NCBI GenBank assembly: GCA_000314955.1
Contig: BAEM01000050.1
Location: 62,001 to 126,000 of the forward strand
Length of the DNA stretch: 64,000 nucleotides
Origin: Paraglaciecola chathamensis S18K6
GTDB taxonomy: Bacteria; Pseudomonadota; Gammaproteobacteria; Enterobacterales; Alteromonadaceae
Direction of reading: 5' to 3'
The notes under the pieces: model-generated
Database searches by the model: none
Told to the model about the DNA's origin: nothing
Seen by the model: the letters and a program-made list of their open reading frames with translations, nothing else
In this document: one piece after another, positions 56,068-64,000 of the stretch
Layout: each line of letters begins with the position of its first letter
Numbering within the stretch: the first letter of the stretch is position 1
Made by a program: the position numbers and the translations under genes

Positions 56068-57520
56068 ACTATTAATTAATGTTACCCCCTCAGAGTCACG
56101 AGTGGCGCTGATCGAAAATGGCATTTTACAAGAGGTCCATATCGAGCGTCACACCAAGCGAGGCTTGGTCGGCAATATATATCGTGGCAAGGTCAGCCGG
56201 GTCTTACCTGGTATGCAAGCTGCGTTTGTTGACATAGGTTTGGATAAAGCGGCATTTTTACACGCTTCTGATATTGCAATTCACAGCGAAGTGGAAGACG
56301 AAGTCTCCTCGAGTCACCTAGAAAAGCGAGATATTCGTGAACTAGTCCGTGACGGCCAGAACATAGTAGTACAAGTGGTCAAAGACCAAATTGGCACTAA
56401 AGGCGCTCGTTTAACCACAGATATTACTATTCCATCGCGTTACTTAGTGTTTATGCCCAGCGTCGAGCATGTCGGTGTATCTCAGCGTATTGAAGATGAG
56501 GCTGAGCGTGAGCGTTTGAAAAGTTTGGTGCAAGAGTACTGCAGTGAAAATGGCGGTTTTATCTTGCGCACTGCCGCAGAAGGTGTGAAGGCCCAGGAGT
56601 TGCGCCAAGACGCCGATTTTTTACGGCGCTTGTGGGAAAAAATCCGTTCACGAATGAAGAAAAAAGCCCACATCTTATACGAAGATTTACCCTTAGCGCG
56701 CCGTGTTTTACGTGACTTTGTAGGCACTGAGCTGGATCGCATTCGAATCGACTCAAAACTGTCTTTTCACGAATTACAGCAGTTTACCCGAGAGTATGTA
56801 CCTGAGTTGCATCGTTTATTGGAATATTACCCAGGCGATCGGCCTATTTTTGATCTCTATGATGTCGAGAACGAATCTCAGCGCTCACTCGAACGACGTG
56901 TTGATTTAAAATCCGGTGGCTACATTATCATCGATCAGACCGAAGCCATGACCACAATTGATATCAATACCGGTGCGTTTGTGGGTCATCGAAATTTAGA
57001 AGAAACGATCTTCAATACCAATATTGAAGCGACATCGGCGATTGCTCGTCAGCTTCGTTTGCGTAATCTGGGTGGCATGATTTTAATTGATTTTATTGAT
57101 ATGGCTGACTCGGATCACCAGAGGCGCGTCATCCATTCACTAGAAAGTGCAACCAGTAAAGATCGCGCTAAAATCAATATACATGGCTTTACTGCGTTGG
57201 GGTTAATTGAAATGACCCGCAAAAGAACACGAGAAAGTTTGGAACATATTCTGTGCGGAGAGTGTCCTGTATGTAAGGGCCGAGGTACCGTAAAAACCGT
57301 CGAAACTGTGTGTTTTGAAATCATGCGTGAAATCGTGCGCGTTAATCGCGCCTATGATGCAGACAAGTTTGTGGTGTACGCCGCGCCCTCAGTGGTCGAA
57401 GCTTTACTAGGCGAAGAATCGCATATGCTGGCTGAATTAGAAGTATTTGTGTCGAAACAAATAAAGGTACATACCGAATTGCTCTATAACCAAGATAAAT
57501 ACGATGTGGTAATGATGTGA
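56057..57520 (+). CDS. rng: Ribonuclease G
   Basis: Endoribonuclease of the RNase E/G family that matures the 16S rRNA 5' end and turns over mRNAs. The 487-aa protein has an S1 domain (about 35-120, LVGNIYRGKVSRVLPGMQAA), the catalytic core with TTIDINTGAFVGHRN and ILIDFIDMAD, and the zinc-link CGECPVCKGRG. It lacks the long RNase E C-terminal tail. Overlaps maf and yhdP. Confidence 0.96.
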   Translation: MSAELLINVTPSESRVALIENGILQEVHIERHTKRGLVGNIYRGKVSRVLPGMQAAFVDIGLDKAAFLHASDIAIHSEVEDEVSSSHLEKRDIRELVRDGQNIVVQVVKDQIGTKGARLTTDITIPSRYLVFMPSVEHVGVSQRIEDEAERERLKSLVQEYCSENGGFILRTAAEGVKAQELRQDADFLRRLWEKIRSRMKKKAHILYEDLPLARRVLRDFVGTELDRIRIDSKLSFHELQQFTREYVPELHRLLEYYPGDRPIFDLYDVENESQRSLERRVDLKSGGYIIIDQTEAMTTIDINTGAFVGHRNLEETIFNTNIEATSAIARQLRLRNLGGMILIDFIDMADSDHQRRVIHSLESATSKDRAKINIHGFTALGLIEMTRKRTRESLEHILCGECPVCKGRGTVKTVETVCFEIMREIVRVNRAYDADKFVVYAAPSVVEALLGEESHMLAELEVFVSKQIKVHTELLYNQDKYDVVMM

Positions 57521-60500
57521 AGTCAGGCTCTTTTTATGCCGCTTACATTATCAAAAAGCTATGGTCTTGCGCTGCGATTTTACTGGTGCTGGTGGCTGTG
57601 GCAATCAGTGTTGTGCGCTACACCTTGCCCTATATGGACGGGCAAAAGCATCGAATAGAACAATGGGTTGAGGGCCAGTACGGAGTTGAAATTAATATTG
57701 GCAATATCACCGCACAATGGAAAGGCGCGGGGCCTGCGATTGTTCTTGAAGACTTGCAGTTGGTACAAAATGCCCAATCCCCCCTCAGTCTAGATATCGA
57801 GAAAACCGTTATTGAGCTGGACTTTTGGGACTCAGTATTGGCACGTCAAGTTCGCTCTCAACGTTTCGATTTAAATGGCCTGAACCTGAAAGTAGATTTG
57901 AGCTTAATGAACCAAGAGGGCAGCGACTTTCCTGTTGTTTCAGCGTTAAAACAGTTGTTTTTAGAGCAGTTGCAATCTTTTTCGGTGAGTAACAGCCAAT
58001 TCGAAATCACTACCTCCCATGATCAGCAAGTGGTGTTAGTTAACCAATTGCTGTGGAGCAATAAAGGTCGTCATCACCAAGGGGTAGGCGAACTACAGGT
58101 CGAAGAGTTAGCCAGTAACTCTGCCTCTTTTACTTTAGATCTGCGCGGTGACAAAGATTCGTTGAACGGTACTTTTTATGCCAAAGCACATGAAGTCGAC
58201 CTATCGCCCTGGATTAATCAGTGGCTGGCAACACGGTATGAATTAGTAGAAAGCCGTGGAAACTTTGTGGTGTGGGCAAGTATTGAAGACGGCGATATAA
58301 AAAATGCCCAACTGGATTTGGCCGATAGCCGATTTGTATGGCAAAAAGAAGATGCGCAAATCAAGGCTGCTATTTTAGGCGGCCAACTTAATGCTGAGCC
58401 AAGCAAAGAGGGTTGGATATTCAATTTGTACGATCTTGGTTTACAGGCTAACGACCGTTCGCAAACCTCTAACTGGTATGGTGAAATCAATGATAAAGGA
58501 CAGGTGCATATACAAAATGCCGACCGCGTTGATTTATCTGCGATTACCCCTCTTTTGCCGCTGGCGTTAAACCCAGTTGATTTCAATGTACTACAAGGGC
58601 TTTCCCCAAGTGCGACATTGAACAAACTCAATGTGCAATTCGATAAAACCGATACCTATGCCCAAGTAAATGTGAGCCATATAGGCTGGCAACAGAGTGC
58701 AAATATTCCAGGCGTGGATAATCTTGAGCTGAATGTAAACTGGCACAACGATCAAGGTCGGGTGCAAATTAGCGGGCGGAATTCCCAGTGGAAAGTCGAC
58801 AGCATAGTCGACCGCAATATTGAGTTTCAAACTGTCGATATTGATATGTATATTCAATCACTTGCACAAGGGGTCGAAATATATGCACCCCAGATAGCAT
58901 TTAAAAGTGACTGGTTAAACATAGATCAGCATATGCGCTACAACACTCAAACTGGATTTCTTGCTCTTAACGGTACCATAGGCGAGTTAGATGTAGCGCA
59001 GGTGAATACGCTCTTTCCTGGAGACCTGATGGGCAAAGATACCAAAGCGTATTTGCAAAGAGCCCTCAAAGGTGGCCGAGTTAAAGGCGCAAATATTCTC
59101 TGGAACGGGCAGTTAGATCAGTTCCCCTTTGCAGGTAACCAAGGGGTGTTTCAAATTTCAGTGGGGGTTGAAGACGCACAGTTTGAATTCGCCTATGACT
59201 GGCCGCAACTCAGCGAGCTGGAAATTGACTTATTGTTTGAAAACAAGGGCCTGTTCATGCAAGCCCACTCAGGTAAATTGCTCGATGTGAATTTGTCTGA
59301 TTTATCAGCGGATATCCCGAGTTTAGCTGCAGGAGCTGTTCTTACCATAGACGCTAAGGGCGCAGCTCTAGGGGCGCAAGTGAACACATTAATGAAAAGC
59401 AGCAGCTTGGCTACTAGTTTAGGAAAGGTGCTAGATGAGGTGCAGGTCAGTGATGCACTTAATGTGGATTTAAATCTCGTTATTCCCTTATCAGGTAAGG
59501 ATGTAGTCGCAAGTGGTGTGGTGCATTTAGCAGACAACCGAGTTTATGTCCCGCGCGTTGATATGCGTTTGCAACATGCAAAGGGGCAAGTGGCGTTTAA
59601 AAACGAAGTGGTTGATATGAGCGGTCTGCAAGCGCAGCTTTTCGCCCAGCCTATAGAAGTTGATTTCCGTGGACGCCAGCGTAGCGAGGGTTATCTAGCC
59701 AATATCGATTTAAAGGGCGATTGGAAAATCAAACCACTTGTCGAACAGTTTGTGCCTAGTCTGGCTAGCTATGTTGACGGCGTATCCCCTTGGCATACCA
59801 ATGTAAAATTGACACTACCGGAAGACGGTTTTAGCTATACGGCCAACTTGTATACCAGCTTGACCGGTGTAGGCTCACAACTGCCTCAACCACTTAACAA
59901 AACCGTTAATCAAAATAAACCCCTGAGCTTAGATGTGTCAGGTGATGAAACTGCATCAACTGTTAGCTTGAAAATGGGCTCGCAGGTCAAATTTGATGGC
60001 GTACTGCCTTATGAAACTATGCAATTTTCTCGGGCGCATCTGGCCATAGGCGAAGCGCTGGATATGCCGATGGGGTTAGGTTTTAGCGTAGCGATGAACC
60101 TACCCTATGTGAACATAGACAACTGGTATCAGGCTATTTCCTCTTTACTGCATGATTTAACTGACGATGACTCGGGTATTCCTTCTGATCAAGACAAAAA
60201 GCCTTTTATCGGCGAGCCTCAACGTATTTTCTTAAATGCTCAAAGCGCCACGGTTGCTTCTCAGCAGCTAACAGGTTTAGAGGCGGTCACCAAAAACACC
60301 GGTGATAGTTGGCAAATCAATGTTAACGCCAAGCAAGTTAGGGCGAATGTTTCCTTGTATAAAGATTGGCTAGCTAGGGGGATCAATATCTCCGCGGATT
60401 ACCTCGATTTAGCCGGGTGGGAGAAAAAGGAAGGTAAAGGGATAGAATTTGAGCCTAAGCTTGAAACCTTGCCTCCAGTTGAGTTTTTGTGTGAGCGTTG

Positions 60501-61422
60501 CCGTTTTGAAAATAAAGACTTAGGCAGAGTAGACTTTAAATTGTCTCGGGCAGCCAATGGCATGCATATTGATTCGCTGCGTCTAAATAACGACCATGGT
60601 CTTTTATACGCCAGCGGCGATTGGTTGTTCAATCAAAACGGTAGTCACACCAAGATAGAAGGTGAGTTTAGTAGCTCAGACTTCGGTTTATTTTTGAAAG
60701 GGTTTAATTTTGACTCAGGCATCAAAGATTCTAAAGCTTCAGCCAAATTTAACTTAGATTGGCAACGCCCGCCGTTTGAATTTGACTATGCGACGTTAAA
60801 TGGCAACGTTGATTGGCGACTCAGTGATGGTTACTTAACCGAGGTCACTGACAAGGGCTCACGTATTTTCAGCTTACTTAGTTTAGAGTCGCTGGTGCGT
60901 AAACTGCGCTTAGATTTTCGTGATGTGTTCGCCCAAGGTTTTTTCTATGACAAAATGAAAGGTAGCTTTCAGGTTGCACAGGGTACAGTGGATACTCGAG
61001 ATACAGTGGTGGACGGTGGCGCTGGTGAAATCACCATGCAAGGCTACACCAATTTGAACACCCGAGAAGTGAATTACAATATCTCGTTTGCACCTAAAGT
61101 TACATCCAGTTTACCGCTTATTGTGGCTTATATGGTGAACCCCGCAACGGCATTAGCTGCTTTAGCATTAGATCAGGTGCTCACGTCAGCTAAAGTTATT
61201 TCCAATATCAAGTTTTCGTTAACGGGCACCCTAGATGACCCTAAATTAGAAGAGCTTGAGCGTGACAGTAAAGAAATCAGCTTACCTGCACAAACCAATC
61301 CTGCGCCTGTTGATGCTCCTAATGCAGGGCTTGCAATAGACCCCATTGGCCACAATAAAGATATAAGCTTTCCACAAGATATAGACAAAGAGCGCTTAGC
61401 GCTGGAGGTATCAGATGGCTAA
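57517..61422 (+). CDS. yhdP: YhdP, AsmA-like envelope lipid-transport protein
   Basis: Large inner-membrane-anchored periplasmic bridge of the AsmA family; YhdP, with TamB and YdbH, is thought to move phospholipid to the outer membrane. The 1301-aa protein starts at GTG 57517 (overlapping the rng stop as GTGA), has one N-terminal membrane segment (LWSCAAILLVLVAVAISVV) and a long repeated beta-strand groove. The C-terminal AsmA domain reads FDLSRA-like FKLSRAANGMHIDSLRL through DTVVDGGAGEITMQGYTNLN. A low-complexity hydrophilic tail follows residue ~1255. Confidence 0.9.
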   Translation: MKSGSFYAAYIIKKLWSCAAILLVLVAVAISVVRYTLPYMDGQKHRIEQWVEGQYGVEINIGNITAQWKGAGPAIVLEDLQLVQNAQSPLSLDIEKTVIELDFWDSVLARQVRSQRFDLNGLNLKVDLSLMNQEGSDFPVVSALKQLFLEQLQSFSVSNSQFEITTSHDQQVVLVNQLLWSNKGRHHQGVGELQVEELASNSASFTLDLRGDKDSLNGTFYAKAHEVDLSPWINQWLATRYELVESRGNFVVWASIEDGDIKNAQLDLADSRFVWQKEDAQIKAAILGGQLNAEPSKEGWIFNLYDLGLQANDRSQTSNWYGEINDKGQVHIQNADRVDLSAITPLLPLALNPVDFNVLQGLSPSATLNKLNVQFDKTDTYAQVNVSHIGWQQSANIPGVDNLELNVNWHNDQGRVQISGRNSQWKVDSIVDRNIEFQTVDIDMYIQSLAQGVEIYAPQIAFKSDWLNIDQHMRYNTQTGFLALNGTIGELDVAQVNTLFPGDLMGKDTKAYLQRALKGGRVKGANILWNGQLDQFPFAGNQGVFQISVGVEDAQFEFAYDWPQLSELEIDLLFENKGLFMQAHSGKLLDVNLSDLSADIPSLAAGAVLTIDAKGAALGAQVNTLMKSSSLATSLGKVLDEVQVSDALNVDLNLVIPLSGKDVVASGVVHLADNRVYVPRVDMRLQHAKGQVAFKNEVVDMSGLQAQLFAQPIEVDFRGRQRSEGYLANIDLKGDWKIKPLVEQFVPSLASYVDGVSPWHTNVKLTLPEDGFSYTANLYTSLTGVGSQLPQPLNKTVNQNKPLSLDVSGDETASTVSLKMGSQVKFDGVLPYETMQFSRAHLAIGEALDMPMGLGFSVAMNLPYVNIDNWYQAISSLLHDLTDDDSGIPSDQDKKPFIGEPQRIFLNAQSATVASQQLTGLEAVTKNTGDSWQINVNAKQVRANVSLYKDWLARGINISADYLDLAGWEKKEGKGIEFEPKLETLPPVEFLCERCRFENKDLGRVDFKLSRAANGMHIDSLRLNNDHGLLYASGDWLFNQNGSHTKIEGEFSSSDFGLFLKGFNFDSGIKDSKASAKFNLDWQRPPFEFDYATLNGNVDWRLSDGYLTEVTDKGSRIFSLLSLESLVRKLRLDFRDVFAQGFFYDKMKGSFQVAQGTVDTRDTVVDGGAGEITMQGYTNLNTREVNYNISFAPKVTSSLPLIVAYMVNPATALAALALDQVLTSAKVISNIKFSLTGTLDDPKLEELERDSKEISLPAQTNPAPVDAPNAGLAIDPIGHNKDISFPQDIDKERLALEVSDG

Positions 61423-62245
61423 TCTTATTGCCCTACAAATGACGTCTACACCTGACGTGACAGAAAATCTCGATCATGTTGAGCAGCAACTGGCTAGGCT
61501 AACAGTTAACGAGCCCACCTTAGTGGTATTACCTGAATGCTTTGCCTGCTTTGGTGGGGGCGACAAAGTGTTACTCAGCATTGCTGAACCCTTGGGCAAA
61601 GGCCCTATTCAGTCGCGCTTAAGCCATATGGCCAAGCAATATGGCGTATGGTTAGTGGCGGGAAGCATGCCGCTCGAAGGCACGAACCCTGATAAGTTTA
61701 CCGCGTCGTGTTTGCTGATAAATGATGCGGGTGAACGGGTGACTGAATATCAGAAAATCCATTTGTTTGATGTGCAAGTTGCCGATAACACCAAGACCTA
61801 TTGTGAGTCTAAGTACACCCAAGCGGGCAGCACATTGGTCAGCGTGAAAGACACACCGTTTGGGCATTTAGGCTTAGCTATTTGTTACGATGTTCGCTTT
61901 CCTGGATTATTTCAGGCCCTGGCTGAACACCAAGCATTGGATGTAATAGCGCTGCCGGCTGCCTTTACCCAAAAAACCGGTGAAGCCCATTGGCAAGCGC
62001 TAATAAAAGCGCGGGCAATTGAAAATCAGTGCTACTTAGTGGCAGCGGGTCAAACGGGTATTCACGCCAATCAGAGACAAACCCATGGTCATTCCTGTAT
62101 TATTTCACCTTGGGGTGAAACCTTAGCTGAAATACCACAGTCGGTAGGCGCGATCGACGCCCAGCTAGACCCAACCATAGTTAATCGAATTCGCCGGGAT
62201 ATGCCGGTCTATTCCCATAATAAATTCAGGAGTTACCTTGTCTAA
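61415..62245 (+). CDS. Carbon-nitrogen hydrolase (nitrilase superfamily, Nit/deaminated-glutathione amidase-like)
   Basis: Probable amidase, cleaving deaminated glutathione in the best-known relatives. The 276-aa protein has the catalytic triad: Glu in [11 protein letters not shown] (about 41), Lys in [10 protein letters not shown] (about 112) and Cys in [13 protein letters not shown] (about 153). It overlaps yhdP and tldD by 8 nt each, so its synthesis is coupled to both. This gene is not in the enterobacterial version of the operon. Confidence 0.9.
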   Translation: MANLIALQMTSTPDVTENLDHVEQQLARLTVNEPTLVVLPECFACFGGGDKVLLSIAEPLGKGPIQSRLSHMAKQYGVWLVAGSMPLEGTNPDKFTASCLLINDAGERVTEYQKIHLFDVQVADNTKTYCESKYTQAGSTLVSVKDTPFGHLGLAICYDVRFPGLFQALAEHQALDVIALPAAFTQKTGEAHWQALIKARAIENQCYLVAAGQTGIHANQRQTHGHSCIISPWGETLAEIPQSVGAIDAQLDPTIVNRIRRDMPVYSHNKFRSYLV

Positions 62246-63680
62246 TCTGGTTGAACAAAACCTGCTTACTGCCGCTAATCTCGACAGAGGTCATCTGGCC
62301 AATGCGTTAGATGCCATTTATCAACATGATAATGACTTTGCCGATCTTTACTTTCAAGCAAGCCTGCATGAAACCTGGGTGCTAGAAGATGGCATCATTA
62401 AAGACGGTAGCTATAACGTCGAGCGTGGTGTGGGAGTTCGAGCGGTCAGCGGTGAAAAGACCGGTTTTGCTTATTCAGATGACATCAACCCAGAGGCATT
62501 AATGCAAGCTGCAACAGCCTCGCGCAATATCGCAGGCGCGGGTGGTAAGCATAAAGTCAACGCCCTTAAAAGCAAAAAGGTCGACGCTAAATACCATGCT
62601 GATAACCCAATTTTGGGTATGCAAGATGAAGAAAAAATAGCGCTTTTACGCGCAGTAGATAGCTATATTCGCCAACAAGAAACTGCACTTAGCCAGGTTG
62701 TAGTCAGTATTTCAGGTGTATATGAAGAAGTATTGATTGCCGCCACTGATGGCACTTTCTGTACAGATATTCGCCCACTAGTGCGCTTAAATTGTTCTGT
62801 GTTGATGGAAAAAGATGCTCGCCGTGAACGCGGTAGTTCAGGGGCTGGTGGTCGTTATGCTTATGAGTACTTCCTCAGTCAAGAAGACGGGCGCCCTCTG
62901 TACGAGAAAATTGCCGATGAAGCCATTCATATGGCGCGTGTAAACATGCGTGCGGTGGCTGCTCCTGCAGGGCAAATGCCAGTGGTATTGGGCAGTGGTT
63001 GGCCAGGTGTATTGCTTCACGAGGCAGTAGGTCATGGCTTAGAAGGCGACTTTAACCGTAAAGGCGCATCTACTTTCAGCGGACGTATGGGTCAACAGGT
63101 CGCGTCTGAAGGTTGTACTATTGTGGATGATGGCACATTGGCGAACCGCCGTGGGTCGTTGTCGGTCGATGATGAAGGCACACCGAGCCAATACAATGTA
63201 TTGATTAAAGACGGCATTCTAACCGGCTATATGCAAGATAAGTTAAATGCACGCTTGATGGGTGTGAAACCAACGGGCAACGGTCGTCGAGAGTCTTATG
63301 CACACTTACCCATGCCGCGTATGACCAATACCTACATGCTAGGGGGGCAATATGCGCCTGAGGAAATTATATCGTCCATTAAAAACGGCATTTATGCCCC
63401 TAACTTTGGTGGCGGACAAGTAGACATCACCTCGGGTAAGTTTGTATTTTCTACCTCTGAGGCTTATTTGATTGAAAATGGTAAAGTCACTCAACCAATC
63501 AAAGGTGCGACGCTTATTGGTAATGGCCCAGAAGCCATGCAGAAAGTCTCTATGGTGGGTAACGACCTAGCGCTAGATAAAGGTGTAGGCGTTTGCGGTA
63601 AAGACGGTCAGAGCGTGCCTGTTGGCGTAGGTCAGCCGACGCTCAAAGTTGATGAACTTACCGTTGGCGGCACAGCCTAG
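62238..63680 (+). CDS. tldD: TldD metalloprotease subunit
   Basis: Works with TldE/PmbA as a zinc-dependent protease on unfolded or modified peptides (microcin B17 maturation, CcdA degradation). The 480-aa protein starts at TTG 62238 with AGGAG upstream (AGGAGTTACC then TTG). The [11 protein letters not shown] metal site (about 259-269) lies mid-protein, and a conserved C-terminus reads [20 protein letters not shown]. It ends at a strong terminator. Confidence 0.96.
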   Translation: MSNLVEQNLLTAANLDRGHLANALDAIYQHDNDFADLYFQASLHETWVLEDGIIKDGSYNVERGVGVRAVSGEKTGFAYSDDINPEALMQAATASRNIAGAGGKHKVNALKSKKVDAKYHADNPILGMQDEEKIALLRAVDSYIRQQETALSQVVVSISGVYEEVLIAATDGTFCTDIRPLVRLNCSVLMEKDARRERGSSGAGGRYAYEYFLSQEDGRPLYEKIADEAIHMARVNMRAVAAPAGQMPVVLGSGWPGVLLHEAVGHGLEGDFNRKGASTFSGRMGQQVASEGCTIVDDGTLANRRGSLSVDDEGTPSQYNVLIKDGILTGYMQDKLNARLMGVKPTGNGRRESYAHLPMPRMTNTYMLGGQYAPEEIISSIKNGIYAPNFGGGQVDITSGKFVFSTSEAYLIENGKVTQPIKGATLIGNGPEAMQKVSMVGNDLALDKGVGVCGKDGQSVPVGVGQPTLKVDELTVGGTA

Positions 63681-63750
63681 ATATGACTAAGCGATAGTTT
63701 ACGCAGCAACTATTTGCTAAACGACCGTCGGTTCTACTTTTCAAACAATA

Positions 63751-63779
63751 AAAAATGGCGCGATTATCGCGCCATTTTT
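63751..63779. terminator. Bidirectional terminator after tldD
   Basis: A perfect 13-bp inverted repeat (AAAAATGGCGCGA and TCGCGCCATTTTT with a TTA loop) has A residues on one side and T residues on the other. It can terminate both tldD and the convergent gene. Confidence 0.92.
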
Positions 63780-63801
63780 GTGTCTGCTGTTTTTTTAAAG
63801 T

Positions 63802-64000
63802 CTAGTTAAGTGTCACTATCGCACTTGTGGCCGACTCAACCCCACTAGGTGAGGTGATAACCACACTCAGTGTCGCCTGTGTTGTTTCAGTCACATCGTT
63901 TTCTAGTGTAAAAGTAGCACGTGATTCGGCGTTCACCGCTGTAATTGGCATGGTTAAATTCGTTTGCCCGTTAAGTTGCCCAGCACTGGTATTGACGATA
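63802..64000 (-). CDS. C-terminal end of a probable secreted or surface protein (partial)
   Basis: The minus strand reads open from the window edge to a TAG at 63802-63804, giving about 65 residues (INTSAGQL-like VNTSAGQLNGQTNLTMPITA ... SVVITSPSGVESATSAIVTLN). The Thr/Ser/Val-rich beta pattern resembles an immunoglobulin-like or cadherin-like repeat at the end of an extracellular protein. Too little is present to name a family. Confidence 0.55.
   Translation of the reverse strand, partial: IVNTSAGQLNGQTNLTMPITAVNAESRATFTLENDVTETTQATLSVVITSPSGVESATSAIVTLN

Overview
The window looks like chromosome of a marine gammaproteobacterium of the Alteromonadales (Paraglaciecola/Glaciecola/Alteromonas-like). 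This rests on a complete MSHA type IV pilus locus next to mreBCD-maf-rng-yhdP-tldD, on the uvrA/ssb neighbourhood, on two large TonB-dependent receptors, and on moderate GC. The genus is an inference from gene content. No search was run.

Layout: (1) 1-4390 is core: the 5' part of uvrA (minus), yajR, and ssb with a promoter and terminator. (2) 4490-12700 is a mobile defence island: a decayed serine recombinase, an McrB-like AAA+ ATPase and an McrC-like nuclease (plus), an intact IS256-family element with perfect 8-bp target duplications, two DNA methyltransferases and a small ribbon-helix-helix protein (minus), and a decayed IS3-family element. Before the IS256 insertion the nuclease and m5C methyltransferase genes converged with 6 bp between their stops. 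I read the set as one LlaJI/BsuMI-like restriction-modification locus. (3) 12816-19105 holds a TonB receptor and a two-gene unit encoding a lipoprotein and a MORN-like repeat protein. (4) 19119-28938 is an eight-gene amine-oxidation operon with a divergent TetR regulator. It encodes a tryptophan-tryptophylquinone aromatic amine dehydrogenase (heavy chain, MauE, MauD, light chain), a cytochrome c, a TonB receptor, an acyl-CoA synthetase and an aldehyde dehydrogenase. Two near-identical tandem palindromes lie in the divergent promoter region.

(5) 28984-34249 has a double-receiver diguanylate cyclase, an Lrp-type regulator, astC-astA and a DUF1338 putative non-haem iron enzyme. (6) 34274-52777 is the MSHA pilus operon mshI-mshI2-JKLMNEGFBACDOPQ. 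MshE carries the c-di-GMP-binding N-terminal motif, and MshQ is a giant protein with CUB and duplicated LamG-like regions. (7) 53042-63680 is the cell-shape and associated block mreB-mreC-mreD-maf-rng-yhdP-nit-tldD with overlapping genes. It ends in a bidirectional terminator and the C-terminus of a convergent secreted protein.

Together: between ssb and mshI, which lie close together around csrD/mshH in Vibrio as I recall, this strain carries about 30 kb of accessory genes and no csrD/mshH. The accessory genes give phage defence and amine, arginine and possibly lysine-type catabolism. The pilus genes and the diguanylate cyclase point to surface attachment under c-di-GMP control. I saw no tRNA, rRNA or CRISPR array.
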